Source of the DNA: Pammene aurita
Taxonomy: Eukaryota > Arthropoda > Insecta > Lepidoptera > Tortricidae
Direction of reading: 5' to 3'
DNA length: 64,000 bases
Assembly (NCBI GenBank): GCA_947086415.1
Contig: OX352312.1
Location: 248,001 to 312,000 of the forward strand
How positions within the stretch are numbered: position 1 is the first letter of the stretch; each line of letters starts with the position of its first letter. Positions 53,905-63,915 of this stretch are shown piece after piece. A model generated the notes under the pieces. It worked only from the letters and a program-made list of their open reading frames with translations, was not told the DNA's origin and ran no database searches. Made by a program: the position numbers and the translations under genes.

Positions 53905-54540
53905 TCAAGTCAAGTGGTCACTTTACAAACGCTATTTTGCATAACAAGGTCCGGGACACGCGCCATGGACATCGAAACATTTTCGATACACATGAATAAG
54001 GAAATAGGTCAAACTTATTTTCTTAACACTCTCCATGTCGGAATTCGCCACAAGCTTAGCGAACGTTGTGATTTTCCACTTTGTAGAGGAAAGTGACTAT
54101 TAACAGAGATTCTGTGTGACACCTAATTCGCTCGATTACTTTTCGCTTATATTTTTCTGAATAAAGGTACATAGATAGATTGCTTTATTATCCGAAAAGT
54201 ATACATTAATTTATACAGTGCCCTGCAAAACTGTTTCCACAGTTTGTCTGCAGGCGAGATAGTTAATAACTAGTTATTCTACTGTTATGCTAATGTTATT
54301 TATCGGCACACTTAAGCGACATCCTGTTGGACACATAAATAAATACATGAAACCGGTGAATGACCGAGGTTATATTTATTTATTACAACGTCACTAAAAA
54401 ACTTAAAATTGAAAGAAACTAAGATTTATGTTTTGCCCTGCTCAAGTAGGTAACCGCATCCAGAGACAACTTTGATATCACACTTTTGTGACAGTTGAAA
54501 TTTGGGGTGGAATCACTCAAGAATGATATCAAGACCTCGA
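53905..54540. other. No recognised feature
   Basis: A short ORF at 53914-54096 has no motif. AT-rich sequence follows. Confidence 0.35.
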
Positions 54541-54542
54541 TA

Positions 54543-54668
54543 CACAATGGCCCATCATGGTCATGGTCATCAATGGCACAGCTATACGACGGAAGGAGAT
54601 CGCAATATCGTTAGCTCCCTCTAACGCATAGCTGCGTCCCTTAGACTGGCCCATGATGGGCCATTGTG
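54543..54668. mobile_element. 126-bp inverted-repeat element flanked by TA
   Basis: CACAATGGCCCATCATGG and its exact inverse form the ends, with TA on both sides (54541-54542 and 54669-54670). The interior is about 90 bp with CGACGGAAGGAGATCG-type sequence. Confidence 0.8.
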
Positions 54669-54799
54669 TACTGGCAGCTTAAAATGGTGGCCATAGCCAT
54701 AGACAAAACGCTCTAGCGAGACCTACTGACAGCTTGACAGTTAGGTGTGGACACGTGTGGATGAATTTCACTCTATACAAGTGTGACATCCACGTCTTA

Positions 54800-55820
54800 C
54801 AGTTTGGCATGTCGAATCGCGGCCCTGAGTTAAGTTCATCTCAAATCATCTATGTGGCCTGTGTATTTCGTGAGGGGGCATTCCAGCCCTACGTGTTCGA
54901 TAGTCTGCTCTGGGTGGCCACAACCACAATCACATCAGCAGGGGAGTCACTCCAACCCCATTTGTGCCAATGGTGGGCGCAGTTGCCTACTCCTGTTCCA
55001 AGCAGAGTTGGGCACACTTGATTAAAATCGGTGATTCATTACTAATCATTAACGACGGGCGCTGATTGAAACTAAAGTAACGCTAATAATCAACTAAGGC
55101 TAATCATGATTAGTTCAATGTGATTGACGAATATACGATAAGAATATTCTTAAGCTGATTTATGTTATTACTAGAATCTAGAATAAGGCGTCTGTTCTGA
55201 ATTTCACATATTGAATTATATAATATAAGTACCTATAATTAAATACCTATAAATAAAAATAAAATAAAATTGAAAATGAAAATAAAAATGAAAACGAAAT
55301 CGAAAATAAAAATATAGCCATTTATCCAAAAATTATGTACTCGTACTCACTAAGTACCTAGGTACCGCCTCTGTTTCGTCAGGTTCCGAAAAAAGTGATG
55401 GAGCTAGTAGCTACGCAAAATCTAATCATCTAATCATATCATCTAATCAACTAAATCGTTAGTTTAACTAAGCATTCTGTCTTACTAATGTAATCACTTC
55501 AGCTAATCATGAATGAAACTAAAAATCGACATGATTTACTCATGTCGGTGCTCAATCATGTTGAAAAGCACATGATTGCATTCATAATCATGTTCATGTG
55601 ATGATGAGTAACGTTCTCATTTTTAACTTTAGTTTCAATCACGTTAATTTTTGCCCAACTCTGGTTCCAAGGCGGTTAAGGGCCGACCACACCCGGCGAG
55701 GTTCTTGGTGGCCAGAGGGCGGTATTCGAGGGGTAAGAGGGATGAGGGGTTTTGTTATGTCCTAGTGGGCTTCCCATCCCGCGTGCCACGCCTGCGTGAG
55801 CCTCCAAATGAGGTTATATT
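54800..55820 (-). pseudogene. LINE C-terminal remnant split by a hAT-type element
   Basis: On the minus strand, the part right of the insertion reads HQEPRRVWSALNRLGTG and continues across the junction as VGNCAHHWHKWGW. A second frame then gives CDCGCGHPEQTIEHVGLECP. This series (VWxxLNRxRTGxG, KWG, CxCGxxxQTxxHxxxECP) is the cysteine motif after the RNase H region of some LINE ORF2 proteins. A frameshift lies between the two parts and stops follow. The copy is dead. Confidence 0.65.
55003..55663. mobile_element. hAT-type non-autonomous element, 8-bp target duplication
   Basis: The ends are CAGAGTTGGGCA and TGCCCAACTCTG, and the flanking 8-bp duplication GTTCCAAG is perfect (54995-55002 and 55664-55671). 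661 bp, no transposase. The interior is rich in TAATCAT/ATGATTA words of both orientations. Same terminal sequence as 37502-38229, so both would be moved by one transposase. Confidence 0.92.
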
Positions 55821-57341
55821 TCTGGACTTGACATAGGTCACAGAGTACAGCGAGGTCCCGGCTCTAAATGTCGAAACAATAAAAGTAATCGTCCTTGAGT
55901 GCATAAATACTTCTTATCTGAGTTTCAACTGTTGAAAAAAATGTACGTAACTCGGCAATAAGCGTACCGTACAGCGTAAAATAATCTAGTACTTATTCAG
56001 AGCAATGACGCGTAGTTTCAGTGTCCGTGAGGCAACCGGATGGCTACGGGTATTTAAACTCCCTACGTGTTGTGGAACCACCCTCGAACTGACCCACATT
56101 GGACTTTGGTCCATCCTCCCCCCACTCAATTTCCAGTATATGTATATGATGATATGATGAAGAACGAGCATGCAAATTGCCATTCACACCGGCTCATCGG
56201 TTATCGATCCGTCAGAGTTGGAAGCCAGAAAAAATGAGGAGGGGGATGAAAAAAAAAGTCTAACGTGGGTTGCACAGGGTGGTTCCACCAGGGTATTGCG
56301 TGCATCCAGTAATCATTATGACAGTTATCATTAACAAGTAGTAGATGTATACTTGTCAAATTTATTGTACCCCCCTCCCCCTTGTGATATTTCGTGATTT
56401 TAACGCAAACCCCCCCCCCCCCCCCGTCGCAAGATCACGTGATAATTTTCTTTTTAAGTTAGTGCGATGAATGTTTATTATTGGGTAAATACGCATATAA
56501 AAAAAATTGTGCGGATTATTTGATCTGATGAAATTTATGAGTAATATTATATTTTTGGCTTTCCCGCTTTGGAAAAAAATTACACGTGATATATTCTCTG
56601 ACCACTCCCCTCCTTCATCGTTATCATTCGTGATATTTCTTACCTCTTTGCTAGTTTGTCGCTCTGACCTCCACCCATTAAAAGCTGCCAGATGCCCGGA
56701 TCTAGCAATAAGCATAGTATAGCAATCTAACCAGGGTTTTGTTGCTCTCATTAATGTGTCACATTTACCATTTGCGTGGCCAGCTCTTAGTCCAATATAT
56801 AAATTATCAAAAATATAACAACTGATGTGGATGATTTTTCTTTTCAACCGACTTCAAGATTTCGAAGGAGGAGGTTATCAATTCTTTGGGATCTTTGTTT
56901 GTTCACCGATTATTCGAAGAAGGCTGGACCGATTTGGAAAATTAAGTTTTTGTTTGTAAGAGTATACTTCACAGCTCAGCACAGGTCCCATTGTAACCAG
57001 GTCAGGATCTGATGATGGGATCCTGGAGAAATCGAGGGAACTCTTCAACTATTATAGGCACACCTACAGTGATTCGAGTATTTTTTACAGCAGCTTGAGA
57101 ATTTCTTTTTGGAAAGGTGGAGGCTAAGTGAAGTTCTTTTTTGTTTAATATTATTTTATTTAAGTATGTCACTTTATTGTATACATAAGCAAGTTTACAT
57201 AAAAAAACAATAGTACAATATAAAAAGGGGAAAGGCAAACTTATACCTAAAAGTGATTTCCAGCTAGTCTTTTCTCTACTTCCTTAATTAGTATTCTGTC
57301 TTCTTTTACTATATCTTAAAAAAATTACACATAATTATATC
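55821..57341. other. No gene; repeats and low-complexity DNA
   Basis: Includes a C run at 56410-56424 and the second copy (56682-56805) of the repeat at 45704-45830. ORFs on both strands at 56362-56847 have no motif. Confidence 0.4.
56682..56805 (+). repeat. Dispersed repeat, copy 2
   Basis: Partner of 45704-45830 (AGCTGCCAGATG, GCATAGTATAGCAAT, GCGTGGCCAGCTCT). Confidence 0.6.
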
Positions 57342-57372
57342 TTGACGAATCACTATTATGGCCTATCTCTTT

Positions 57373-57578
57373 TTTATACCACAACGGTGGCAAACAAGCG
57401 TACGGCCCGCTTGATGGTAAGCAGCTACCGTAACCTATGGACGCCTGCAACTCCAGAGGTGTCACATGCGCCTTGCCGACCCTTTACAAAAAGGAGGACT
57501 CACCGTGCTGACGGCTAAAGGAACAAGAGGGTCCCTCATCGTCCTCTTTGGGCTCTTTCTTTGACACACAGTATTATT
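57373..57578 (-). mobile_element. LINE-tail insertion with 31-bp target duplication
   Basis: A minus-strand copy of the tail at 151-304, with the poly(A) seen as T at about 57368-57375. Flanking it is an exact 31-bp duplication (57342-57372 and 57579-57609) starting TTGACGAATCACTATTATGG and ending CCTATCTCTTT. Long duplications next to poly(A) are the mark of target-primed retrotransposition. The insertion hits the last codons of the HARBI1-like gene. Confidence 0.9.
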
Positions 57579-58061
57579 TTGACGAATCACTATTATGGCC
57601 TATCTCTTTAGAGTGAGTCCGTCTGTATATACCAGGCGTGTGTCTCCCGGGAGCAGTCTGCAGCCGCTGCACCAACACGTCTCTCGCCACTACCCCCGTC
57701 CTCCACTCGCGCAGCAGTCTGTCTCTGTCTGGCGCCGTCATAAGACTCACTATAGCGCTCTCTTGGTGCTCCTCTAACACCGCATCTATCTTTATCTGTC
57801 TCGATAAATCCACCTCTGGAGTTGGCGCGTCACATTCCTGGGCAATGTTGTGTAAGACCACGCACGCGTTGATGATTTTTCTCGCTTTTTTCTCTGTTAT
57901 TTTAGTAGTTAGTCGGGGCCATCTGGCTCTGAGCTTGTGGATGCACTGTTTGATGGAGTCCCACGCGTGGGCGTGGAGAGCGTTGTAGAGGGCCTCGGGG
58001 GGGTCGGCGGGGGCGGGGAAGGGAGTCATCAGGGTTTCGCGCTGTAGGTAGCCGGAGTCAC
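57574..58061 (-). CDS. HARBI1-like nuclease, C-terminal exon
   Basis: The exon follows a splice acceptor (CTCACAG on the minus strand) and reads GDSGYLQRETLMTPFPAPAD, then YNALHAHAWDSIKQCIHKLR and ARKIINACVVLHNIAQE. This is the end of the DDE nuclease of PIF/Harbinger transposases and of the domesticated gene HARBI1 (GDSGYP..LMTP; the R..IE...LK.RW helix; AC.LHN). The last two codons and the stop (57574-57576) come from the LINE-tail insertion and not from the original gene. It joins exon 59291-59432 in phase. It may be a host gene, since such paralogues are common in Lepidoptera, or a transposon remnant. Confidence 0.85.
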
Positions 58062-59290
58062 CTGTGAGTTATAAAAAATGTTAGAAAGAACAAGTGTTCT
58101 AACTCCCGACGCAAAAAGAGGGGTGTTATAAGTTTGTGGGGGTCAATAGGGTAGTGTTGATCCCCAGATTGTGGTACTGGCGTCGGCGGAGATGAAATGA
58201 GAAGAATCGTCGTTGGTCCACAAAGTTTATTTACCACAAGAACTTATCGTATGGAAATCTGCGGGGAAGTGACGTAGAGAGTGTGCTCTGTAAGGCGGTC
58301 GCGAGCAGAGGAAGGAATTTTCGAGAGCTAGCAAAGGTACTAGTTCGCCATATTGTCAACCCCGGTATGTGTTTCTGTCCGTGCATCTGTCTGTGGCGCA
58401 GTAGCTCTAAAATGGTTGAACCGGTTTATATGCAGTTTTTTTTAAAGTAGGTTATTTTTTTAATATTATAAATAAATGACTATGATTAAAAATATAACAT
58501 GGAGATAAATTAAAAACTATAAGATTATTTCGTTAAACATTTGCTTAGTAAGAAAATTGCGCTTATTTTTTTAAAGGAGGTACTGGATCAGATCTAACCA
58601 AATTCATAGTTAGCGCTTAACGAAACTAAATACCCAAAGGTTTCTTAATCAAATATTTTTAAGAATGCTGTCAAGCTATTGTAATGACTAAGACAGGGGA
58701 CTAAGACATTGACAGGGAAGGTTGTATACGTATTATTGTGTATCATTAAGATTTAATGTATTTTTTTTAAAAGTCCCGCCGAGTTTCTTGCCGGTCATAA
58801 TACTTCGCGGGTCAGAGGTGTAGGGTTAGAACCGGTGGTAGTTTTCTCGCTCTCTCTGACGTTCATAAGTGCATTGTAATGTGCCTAAATTGAAGAATAA
58901 ATATATTTATCTACACCAATATCATAAATCCTATATTCCGCGTTCGGAAACCGTATGTAACTACCACCATTATTGCAACCAGTAACGTAACATCTCTGAC
59001 AGTGTGGTAAAAAAGTAAGAAAATTCATAACCCACGGTAACGTTACCAAGATCCGCGCTCTCTCCCGCGCGACCGCCAACACAATCGAGTTGGCCATGGC
59101 GGTGCAATGGCGGCCATTCTACTGGTTTCCGAACACATCATTTAGGATTTATAATATGTGTGTAGATAAAGCAGTGTATGCAACTGTACGTAATTAGGCC
59201 TTATTACGTAACAGTTACATAAACTACTATTTTATCTTTTAGCTGAAAGAAATGAGAGGGTTTTCTTGTAAATAGTTGTATAAGACTGAC
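58062..59290 (-). other. Intron of the HARBI1-like gene
   Basis: Donor G|GTCAGT after exon 59291-59432 and acceptor CTCACAG before exon 57574-58061. 1229 bp, holding the inverted-repeat element at 58906-59170. The short ORFs inside have no motif. Confidence 0.75.
58906..59170. mobile_element. ~265-bp inverted-repeat element in the intron
   Basis: The ends TTTATCTACACCAATATCAT and the inverse of ATAATATGTGTGTAGATAAA pair over about 48 bp, including ATAAATCCTA and GTTCGGAAACC in both arms. No coding capacity. Target site not certain. Confidence 0.75.
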
Positions 59291-59432
59291 CTAACAGCCA
59301 CAGCGCCTCTCCCGCCTCGTGCAGGCGGGAGAGGCGGTGGTTGTGCGCGTGCGCCGCCCACAGCGCGCAGTCGTGCACGTGGCCGCCCTGGTGCGCGTCC
59401 ACGCTCAGCACCTTCAGGTCGGCGTCGCAGAT
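59291..59432 (-). CDS. HARBI1-like nuclease, internal exon
   Basis: 47 codons and one base: ICDADLKVLSVDAHQGGHVH then DCALWAAHAHNHRLSRLHEA and GEALWLLG. This is the central part of the Harbinger nuclease: CDAxxxxLxVxAxxxGxxHD with the second catalytic Asp, then the segment that leads to GDSGY. The acceptor TGTGTTAG precedes it, and its donor joins 58061 so that Gly is split G|GT. The exon is very GC-rich compared with the neighbouring intron. Exons for the first catalytic Asp and DNA-binding part are not found. They could lie beyond the BEL/Pao element or be lost. Confidence 0.82.
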
Positions 59433-59455
59433 CTAACACAAAACACACGCTGTTA

Positions 59456-59911
59456 AAGCCTGACCAGAAATATATGATCATGCGCCATGTTGCGGAATTT
59501 CATTGGAACTAATTTCTTACACTGGCAATAATTTTAATGACACAATGATATGCATGTGTGAGTGTATGTGATAGGCTGTCATCGTTCTCAATTGTCATTG
59601 AGACTGTTTACTTGAATAATAATAAAGTGTTGACATTATGACGACAAAAATATCCCAAAATTATCCATATTCAAGAGCGAAACATTGTAAATAGTGTATA
59701 TAATAAACTGCTGTAAATAATACACTCGGGAAATGAAACTATTTCGCTGTGAAACATTTTCAAATTAACATCAGAGCTATTATCAGAACTGACAGGTAAA
59801 CAAATCAAAATGTCACTATACCATAGACAATAATACGCTCTATGACTGTTGCCATATAAATGAGAATAATAGCGCCCTATTGACAATAATCATATATTTC
59901 TGGTCAAGCTT
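59456..59911. mobile_element. 456-bp inverted-repeat element flanked by TA, copy 2
   Basis: Same ends (AAGCCTGACCAGAAATATAT and inverse) and same interior as 10964-11394. TA at 59454-59455 and 59912-59913. It lies 23 bp upstream of the HARBI1-like exon, in what should be the preceding intron. Confidence 0.85.
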
Positions 59912-59913
59912 TA

Positions 59914-60140
59914 ATACTGTTGTGCGAAAAGAAGTTTTTAGTAGTGGTTTGGAGTGTGGAAAGTTTGATTTCGTGCAAGAGTGCTTTTGAATTTTTCGGT
60001 GTTTAAATTGCAATTGTCAATGCCTAGATACTTGTGAAGTTACATACTTTACCGCCTTTGTATTAAAATGAGCTATTTTTAAAACCACAACGTAGAAAAC
60101 AAGTATACAGCCCACCTAATTGATAGCGGCGCTTGCAATT
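59914..60140. other. Sequence between element and BEL/Pao LTR
   Basis: It includes a decayed minus-strand LINE tail near 60070-60140 (AACCACAACGTAGAAAACAA, GTATACAGCCCACCTAAT). Nothing else seen. Confidence 0.4.
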
Positions 60141-60149
60141 TCAGCACTG

Positions 60150-60518
60150 GTGTCACAAGCGCATTATCGACACGATAGCTTTGACTGCTGATTCCACCAA
60201 CGGAGCCGCAGCTGACGTGGCCGAGGCTGCACACTCACTGTTCACGATTTTGTCAGATGCACGTACCTTTAGGCTGCTGGGAGGCAGGTCGAGAGCACAC
60301 GGCACGACCAGGAATCAGCTCGGGAACGACAGGACAGGATATCCACGTAAAACTTTCTTGGATCACAAGTATCACAATCAAATAAAAATCGCGGGTCGCG
60401 AGCCGGGCGCGTGCATTTCGATAGGTGCATCGGTTATCGTCTGTCATATGTCTGATTTAATAGCAATTAGCTGCGCGGGGACTAAGGTTGGAGGGGGATT
60501 TTAAAACTATAATGAACA
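60150..60518 (-). repeat. Probable 3' LTR of the BEL/Pao element
   Basis: On the minus strand, after the integrase end, there is a purine tract (AGGGCGGGGG at about 60520-60529), then TATGTTCATTATAG. A TGTT start just after a purine tract is what a BEL/Pao LTR should show. The far end is not defined because the partner LTR lies outside the window. Confidence 0.45.
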
Positions 60519-60584
60519 TACCCCCGCCCTAAACATGACCATGTTTACGAAAAGAAAATGGGTTTGCATTCCGGAGTAGGTAAG

Positions 60585-62290
60585 TTAATTTATAGGTTTA
60601 TTAGGTTTATAAAGGAGTAAGCGAATGATCTGGTTGGTAAGTCTTGTCAGAACGCCGGTAGCCGTCCAGACTTGTACCACACGTAGGACACCGTCTTTCC
60701 CAGGATGTATTGACGGGATGCGACAGCGTCGCCACTCTAAGGGAGGAACGTTTATAAAGAGAACCAAGTTCCCGACGGATTTAGGCCTTGTTTGCAAGGT
60801 ATATAAATATTGCGTTTGCCAGAGGGACCAGAAATGTTGTAACATCTGTTGCACTAAGTTGAAATAGAGTGAGTTTACTGGTTTTAGGAAAACGCAGAGG
60901 GTGACGCGCGTCGAAAGGTGAATCAGAGTATCTTATACGGCCGCCCACTCTGATTAGTTCAGTTGAGTCAAGGAAGGGATTTAGGCGGTCTAGAAGGAAA
61001 TCGGGACTTGGAATGCAACTTACACTGGTCACTAAGAGACAACCTAGTCCAGAAAGTTGTGCGATCGGACATAATTTGTCAGCCTGCCAACCAGATGGTG
61101 GCTGTAGTAGGCACTTCGGGTACCAACAGAGTACCCGAAGTGCCTACTCCTATACAGGAGCTCACGTGGGGATAAGCCACGGGAGGCGCAGTCAGCAGGG
61201 TTGAGGCTGCCAGGAATGTGGCGCCAAATAGAAGGGATCTCAGCATTTTTAATCTGAGACACGCGATTGGCTCCGAAGGTTTGAAGTTCCTGGGCGGAGG
61301 TATTGAGCAAGGTAAGAGCAATTTGACTATCAGACCAAGTATAGATGGCGTCTAACACTATTGACTTCTGCAGACAGGAGGCAGTGTGTTGGACTAATTT
61401 TGAGAGGAGCGCAGCTCCTTGTAATTCCAATTTTGGAATTGTTAAATGGGTTCGAACTGGGGCAAGTTTTGTTTTGGACATCAACAAAGGACGTAGCAAT
61501 TAGTCTGCTGATCTACAGCGTGGAGATAGATTACAGCAGCGAATCTAGCTTCTGAGGTGGCACAAAACCCATGTAAGGTATCAAACTGAGGTTCCGGAGG
61601 AGGGACACATCTAGGTATTGAAATCTGCAGTGAGTTTTGGGATGAGAGAAGCATCCCAAGTAACAATAGAAAGCCATAGACGTTGGATAAAAGCCTCAGC
61701 TTCTTGAACACAATAGGTGAAATCCAACCGCTAGGGTCAAAGGTACGGGCTATTAAAGATAACACTTTCCATTTGGTTGGACATTTATCGGGGTCTACAC
61801 GTGTCGTATATGTAAAGGCGTCCGTTTGGAGGTTTTCAATATTTAAGGGATTTGGCTGGGGTGGTTTAGGCGACTCCTCTATTTTCCAGAATCGCTCAAC
61901 TACTTGAGTTAACGACAGAGCAGTCATAGGAGATATTGAGCCAAGGAAATTCATAACTGGGCCCGATAAAATAGTTGATAAGGCTGTTGAGGTGACCGTA
62001 ATTGTCGGGTAGGGGGAGTGAACAGGCTTGCACGTAAGGGGAACACAACCGCGAACTGTCAAAGCAAGAATATTCCCAATGTCATAAAGTATCATTGGAG
62101 ATGAGGGAGGGGGAGGCAAACGCATATTGAGTGGAGTTGCTGCCAGGATCAAGTGGGCACCATTATCACACAAAGCCCGTGCCTCAACATAATACCCATT
62201 AAACGTTTTCTCATGAATGACAGCCGTGGCAAGGATGACTAGGTCGGGATTTATTATTATTGAAGCACGGGTAGGGAGCGGGAGAGGGGA
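60585..62290 (-). pseudogene. BEL/Pao Pol with internal deletions
   Basis: Fragments appear in the right order but different frames. Protease-like start (YVEARALCDNGAHLILAA; the catalytic DSG is DNG). Linker (SLTQVVERFWKIEE). Region after the RT (TTRVDPDKCPTKWKVLSLIA, then RTFDPSGWISPIVF). RNase H (SKTKLAPVRTHLTIPKLELQ, AIYTWSDSQIALTLL, then NPADCASRGLSPREL). Integrase start (FLDSTELIRVGGRIRYSDSP, then ARHPLRFPK). Integrase C-terminus (PPLEWRRCRIPSIHPGKDGV). The RT palm with its catalytic Asp pair and the integrase DDE core are absent. Pol is therefore dead. Confidence 0.85.
61107..61147. repeat. 16-bp perfect stem-loop inside BEL/Pao Pol
   Basis: GTAGGCACTTCGGGTA at 61107-61122 and its exact inverse at 61132-61147 flank a 9-base loop. 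It lies right after the conserved NPADCASRGLSPREL segment, where the protein departs from the family, so it is at or near a rearrangement junction. Confidence 0.8.
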
Positions 62291-62295
62291 GCGGT

Positions 62296-63915
62296 CTAGT
62301 TAGTGATGACTCTCACGTCGGTGAGAGTTACAGGTCGGGAAGTGTGCGGTGACGCTGCATGCCTATCTCTACTAGTGGTTGGGGTGGGTGAGCACTCATC
62401 GCGACGAGGGGGTGGCGAAGCGTACCGCGTAGGTGAATGGTTCGGGGAGCGACGCCATGTCTGAGAGGATGGAGGGGGAGATCCTCGAGGTGAGGTCGGT
62501 GAATTCGGACGGGGTGAGGAACGATTCATGTTATAATAGCGAGCACCCCCGCCCGTGCGAGAGTGAGGGGAGCTGGGTCTGGTTGGTTCAGGAGAGCGAC
62601 GAAAGGCTACTGACCGATTCTGTGGGTTTTCACGAGGGTAAACCGGGTTTCGGGGGTCATTAAAACACAGGAGCGTATGATGCGTAGGTCGGCGGCAAGT
62701 AGTACAACGATATTCGCGCGTACACGAGGCAATAGAGTGCTTATCCAAACATCTATAACACAGGCCATTTGTTTTTACAAAATTCGAACGATCGCGGGGG
62801 CTCATACCTAAAAAATCTCGGCACTCTCGCAAATAATGGGATTGGCTCGAACACATAGGACACTTAGACGCCCGCGTGTCGGATTCGGCAACAAAGGCAT
62901 GACGCGGGGCTCTCGGGGCCGAAGGGGTTTTGGCATAAGAAGGCGCTGCGTCAACTAAATAGGTGTTCCCAACGTTGTCATGGTGCCGGCATTCTTCTTC
63001 TAGGAAATCTACCAGCTTGTCAAAGGTAGGTAATTCCTTTTGGACATCGCAGTGGCGGCGTTCGAAACGCGACTTTAAGTCCGTGGGGAGTTTTCCAAAA
63101 CAAATTTGAAAGAGGATATAAGACCAATGTTTCACTGGCAGTTCGAGGCGCTCTAAGCAACGATAGGCCGTAAGTAAAGGGTTAAGAAAAGTGGCCCGTA
63201 GACCAGTCAACCGAGGACTGATATCGGGCAGGGATATTATCTGGGCGATATAAGTGTCCGCGAGGACGCGCGTATTATGATACCTTCTCTTGAGAAGGTA
63301 ACGGGCTACACAGTAATTACCGGCTTCGACTTTCAAATGTTGTACCAAACGTTTTGGTTCCTCAGATAAGGCACTCATTAAATAATGCATTTTTTGTGTT
63401 GGCAATAAATCACTTCGGGTGTCAACGATACTGTCAAACTGGTCAATAAAGCTAATCCAGGCGTCCGAACGCCCGTAAAATGGCGGGATGGGAAGATCAG
63501 GTAATTTTTGGGGGCGCGGAATTACATGTTGCGCGGTGACAATAGTATCACGTTCGAGTGCTGAGCGCATTGGGGTACTGGCTGACAGTGGAGCGACTAT
63601 CTCGTTACGTTTAACCTTAATATCTACAACTTGCTCACGCACTGCCTTAATAAGGTTTTGAACATAGGTATATTCCTCAACATCGATGGCCTGATCCAAG
63701 CCGCCTAGGAGTTGAGCACTAGCCTCCCTAAACTCCTTATATTGCTCGTCTAGGTCACTTATATAAACCATTAATCGGGCGCGGTCCGCTGTATTTAACT
63801 GTACGTGTGCATTTGAAATCCACTCACTGGTTAACTTTAAACTTCCGATTGAATTTCGGTAATCTGTTGTTTCCGTATACAAAGTCGATCTCATCGTGTC
63901 GTTATTTTCACTCAT
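62296..63915 (-). CDS. BEL/Pao Gag, full length
   Basis: 539 residues. The N-terminal half (about 40-110) is helical. The middle has LPDLPIPPFYGRSDAWISFI, then FDSIVDTRSDLLPTQKMHYL, the pattern of the DUF1759 capsid segment of BEL/Pao Gag. Three zinc knuckles follow: CPMCSSQSHYLREC, CYRCLDKHSIASC and CTTCRRPTHHTLLC. The C-terminus is Pro/Ser/Arg-rich. The frame is complete from ATG at 63915, and the next frame (Pol) starts close by in a different register. It could still make particles and carry the deleted genome. Confidence 0.9.
   Translation of the reverse strand: MSENNDTMRSTLYTETTDYRNSIGSLKLTSEWISNAHVQLNTADRARLMVYISDLDEQYKEFREASAQLLGGLDQAIDVEEYTYVQNLIKAVREQVVDIKVKRNEIVAPLSASTPMRSALERDTIVTAQHVIPRPQKLPDLPIPPFYGRSDAWISFIDQFDSIVDTRSDLLPTQKMHYLMSALSEEPKRLVQHLKVEAGNYCVARYLLKRRYHNTRVLADTYIAQIISLPDISPRLTGLRATFLNPLLTAYRCLERLELPVKHWSYILFQICFGKLPTDLKSRFERRHCDVQKELPTFDKLVDFLEEECRHHDNVGNTYLVDAAPSYAKTPSAPRAPRHAFVAESDTRASKCPMCSSQSHYLRECRDFLGMSPRDRSNFVKTNGLCYRCLDKHSIASCTREYRCTTCRRPTHHTLLCFNDPRNPVYPRENPQNRSVAFRRSPEPTRPSSPHSRTGGGARYYNMNRSSPRPNSPTSPRGSPPPSSQTWRRSPNHSPTRYASPPPRRDECSPTPTTSRDRHAASPHTSRPVTLTDVRVITN

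Noticed and set aside
54734..55021. 95-codon plus-strand ORF
   Set aside because: The opposite strand encodes a recognisable LINE cysteine motif; this frame is its shadow.
60133..60504. 123-codon plus-strand ORF
   Set aside because: It overlaps the probable BEL/Pao LTR and has no recognisable domain; the opposite strand explains the sequence.
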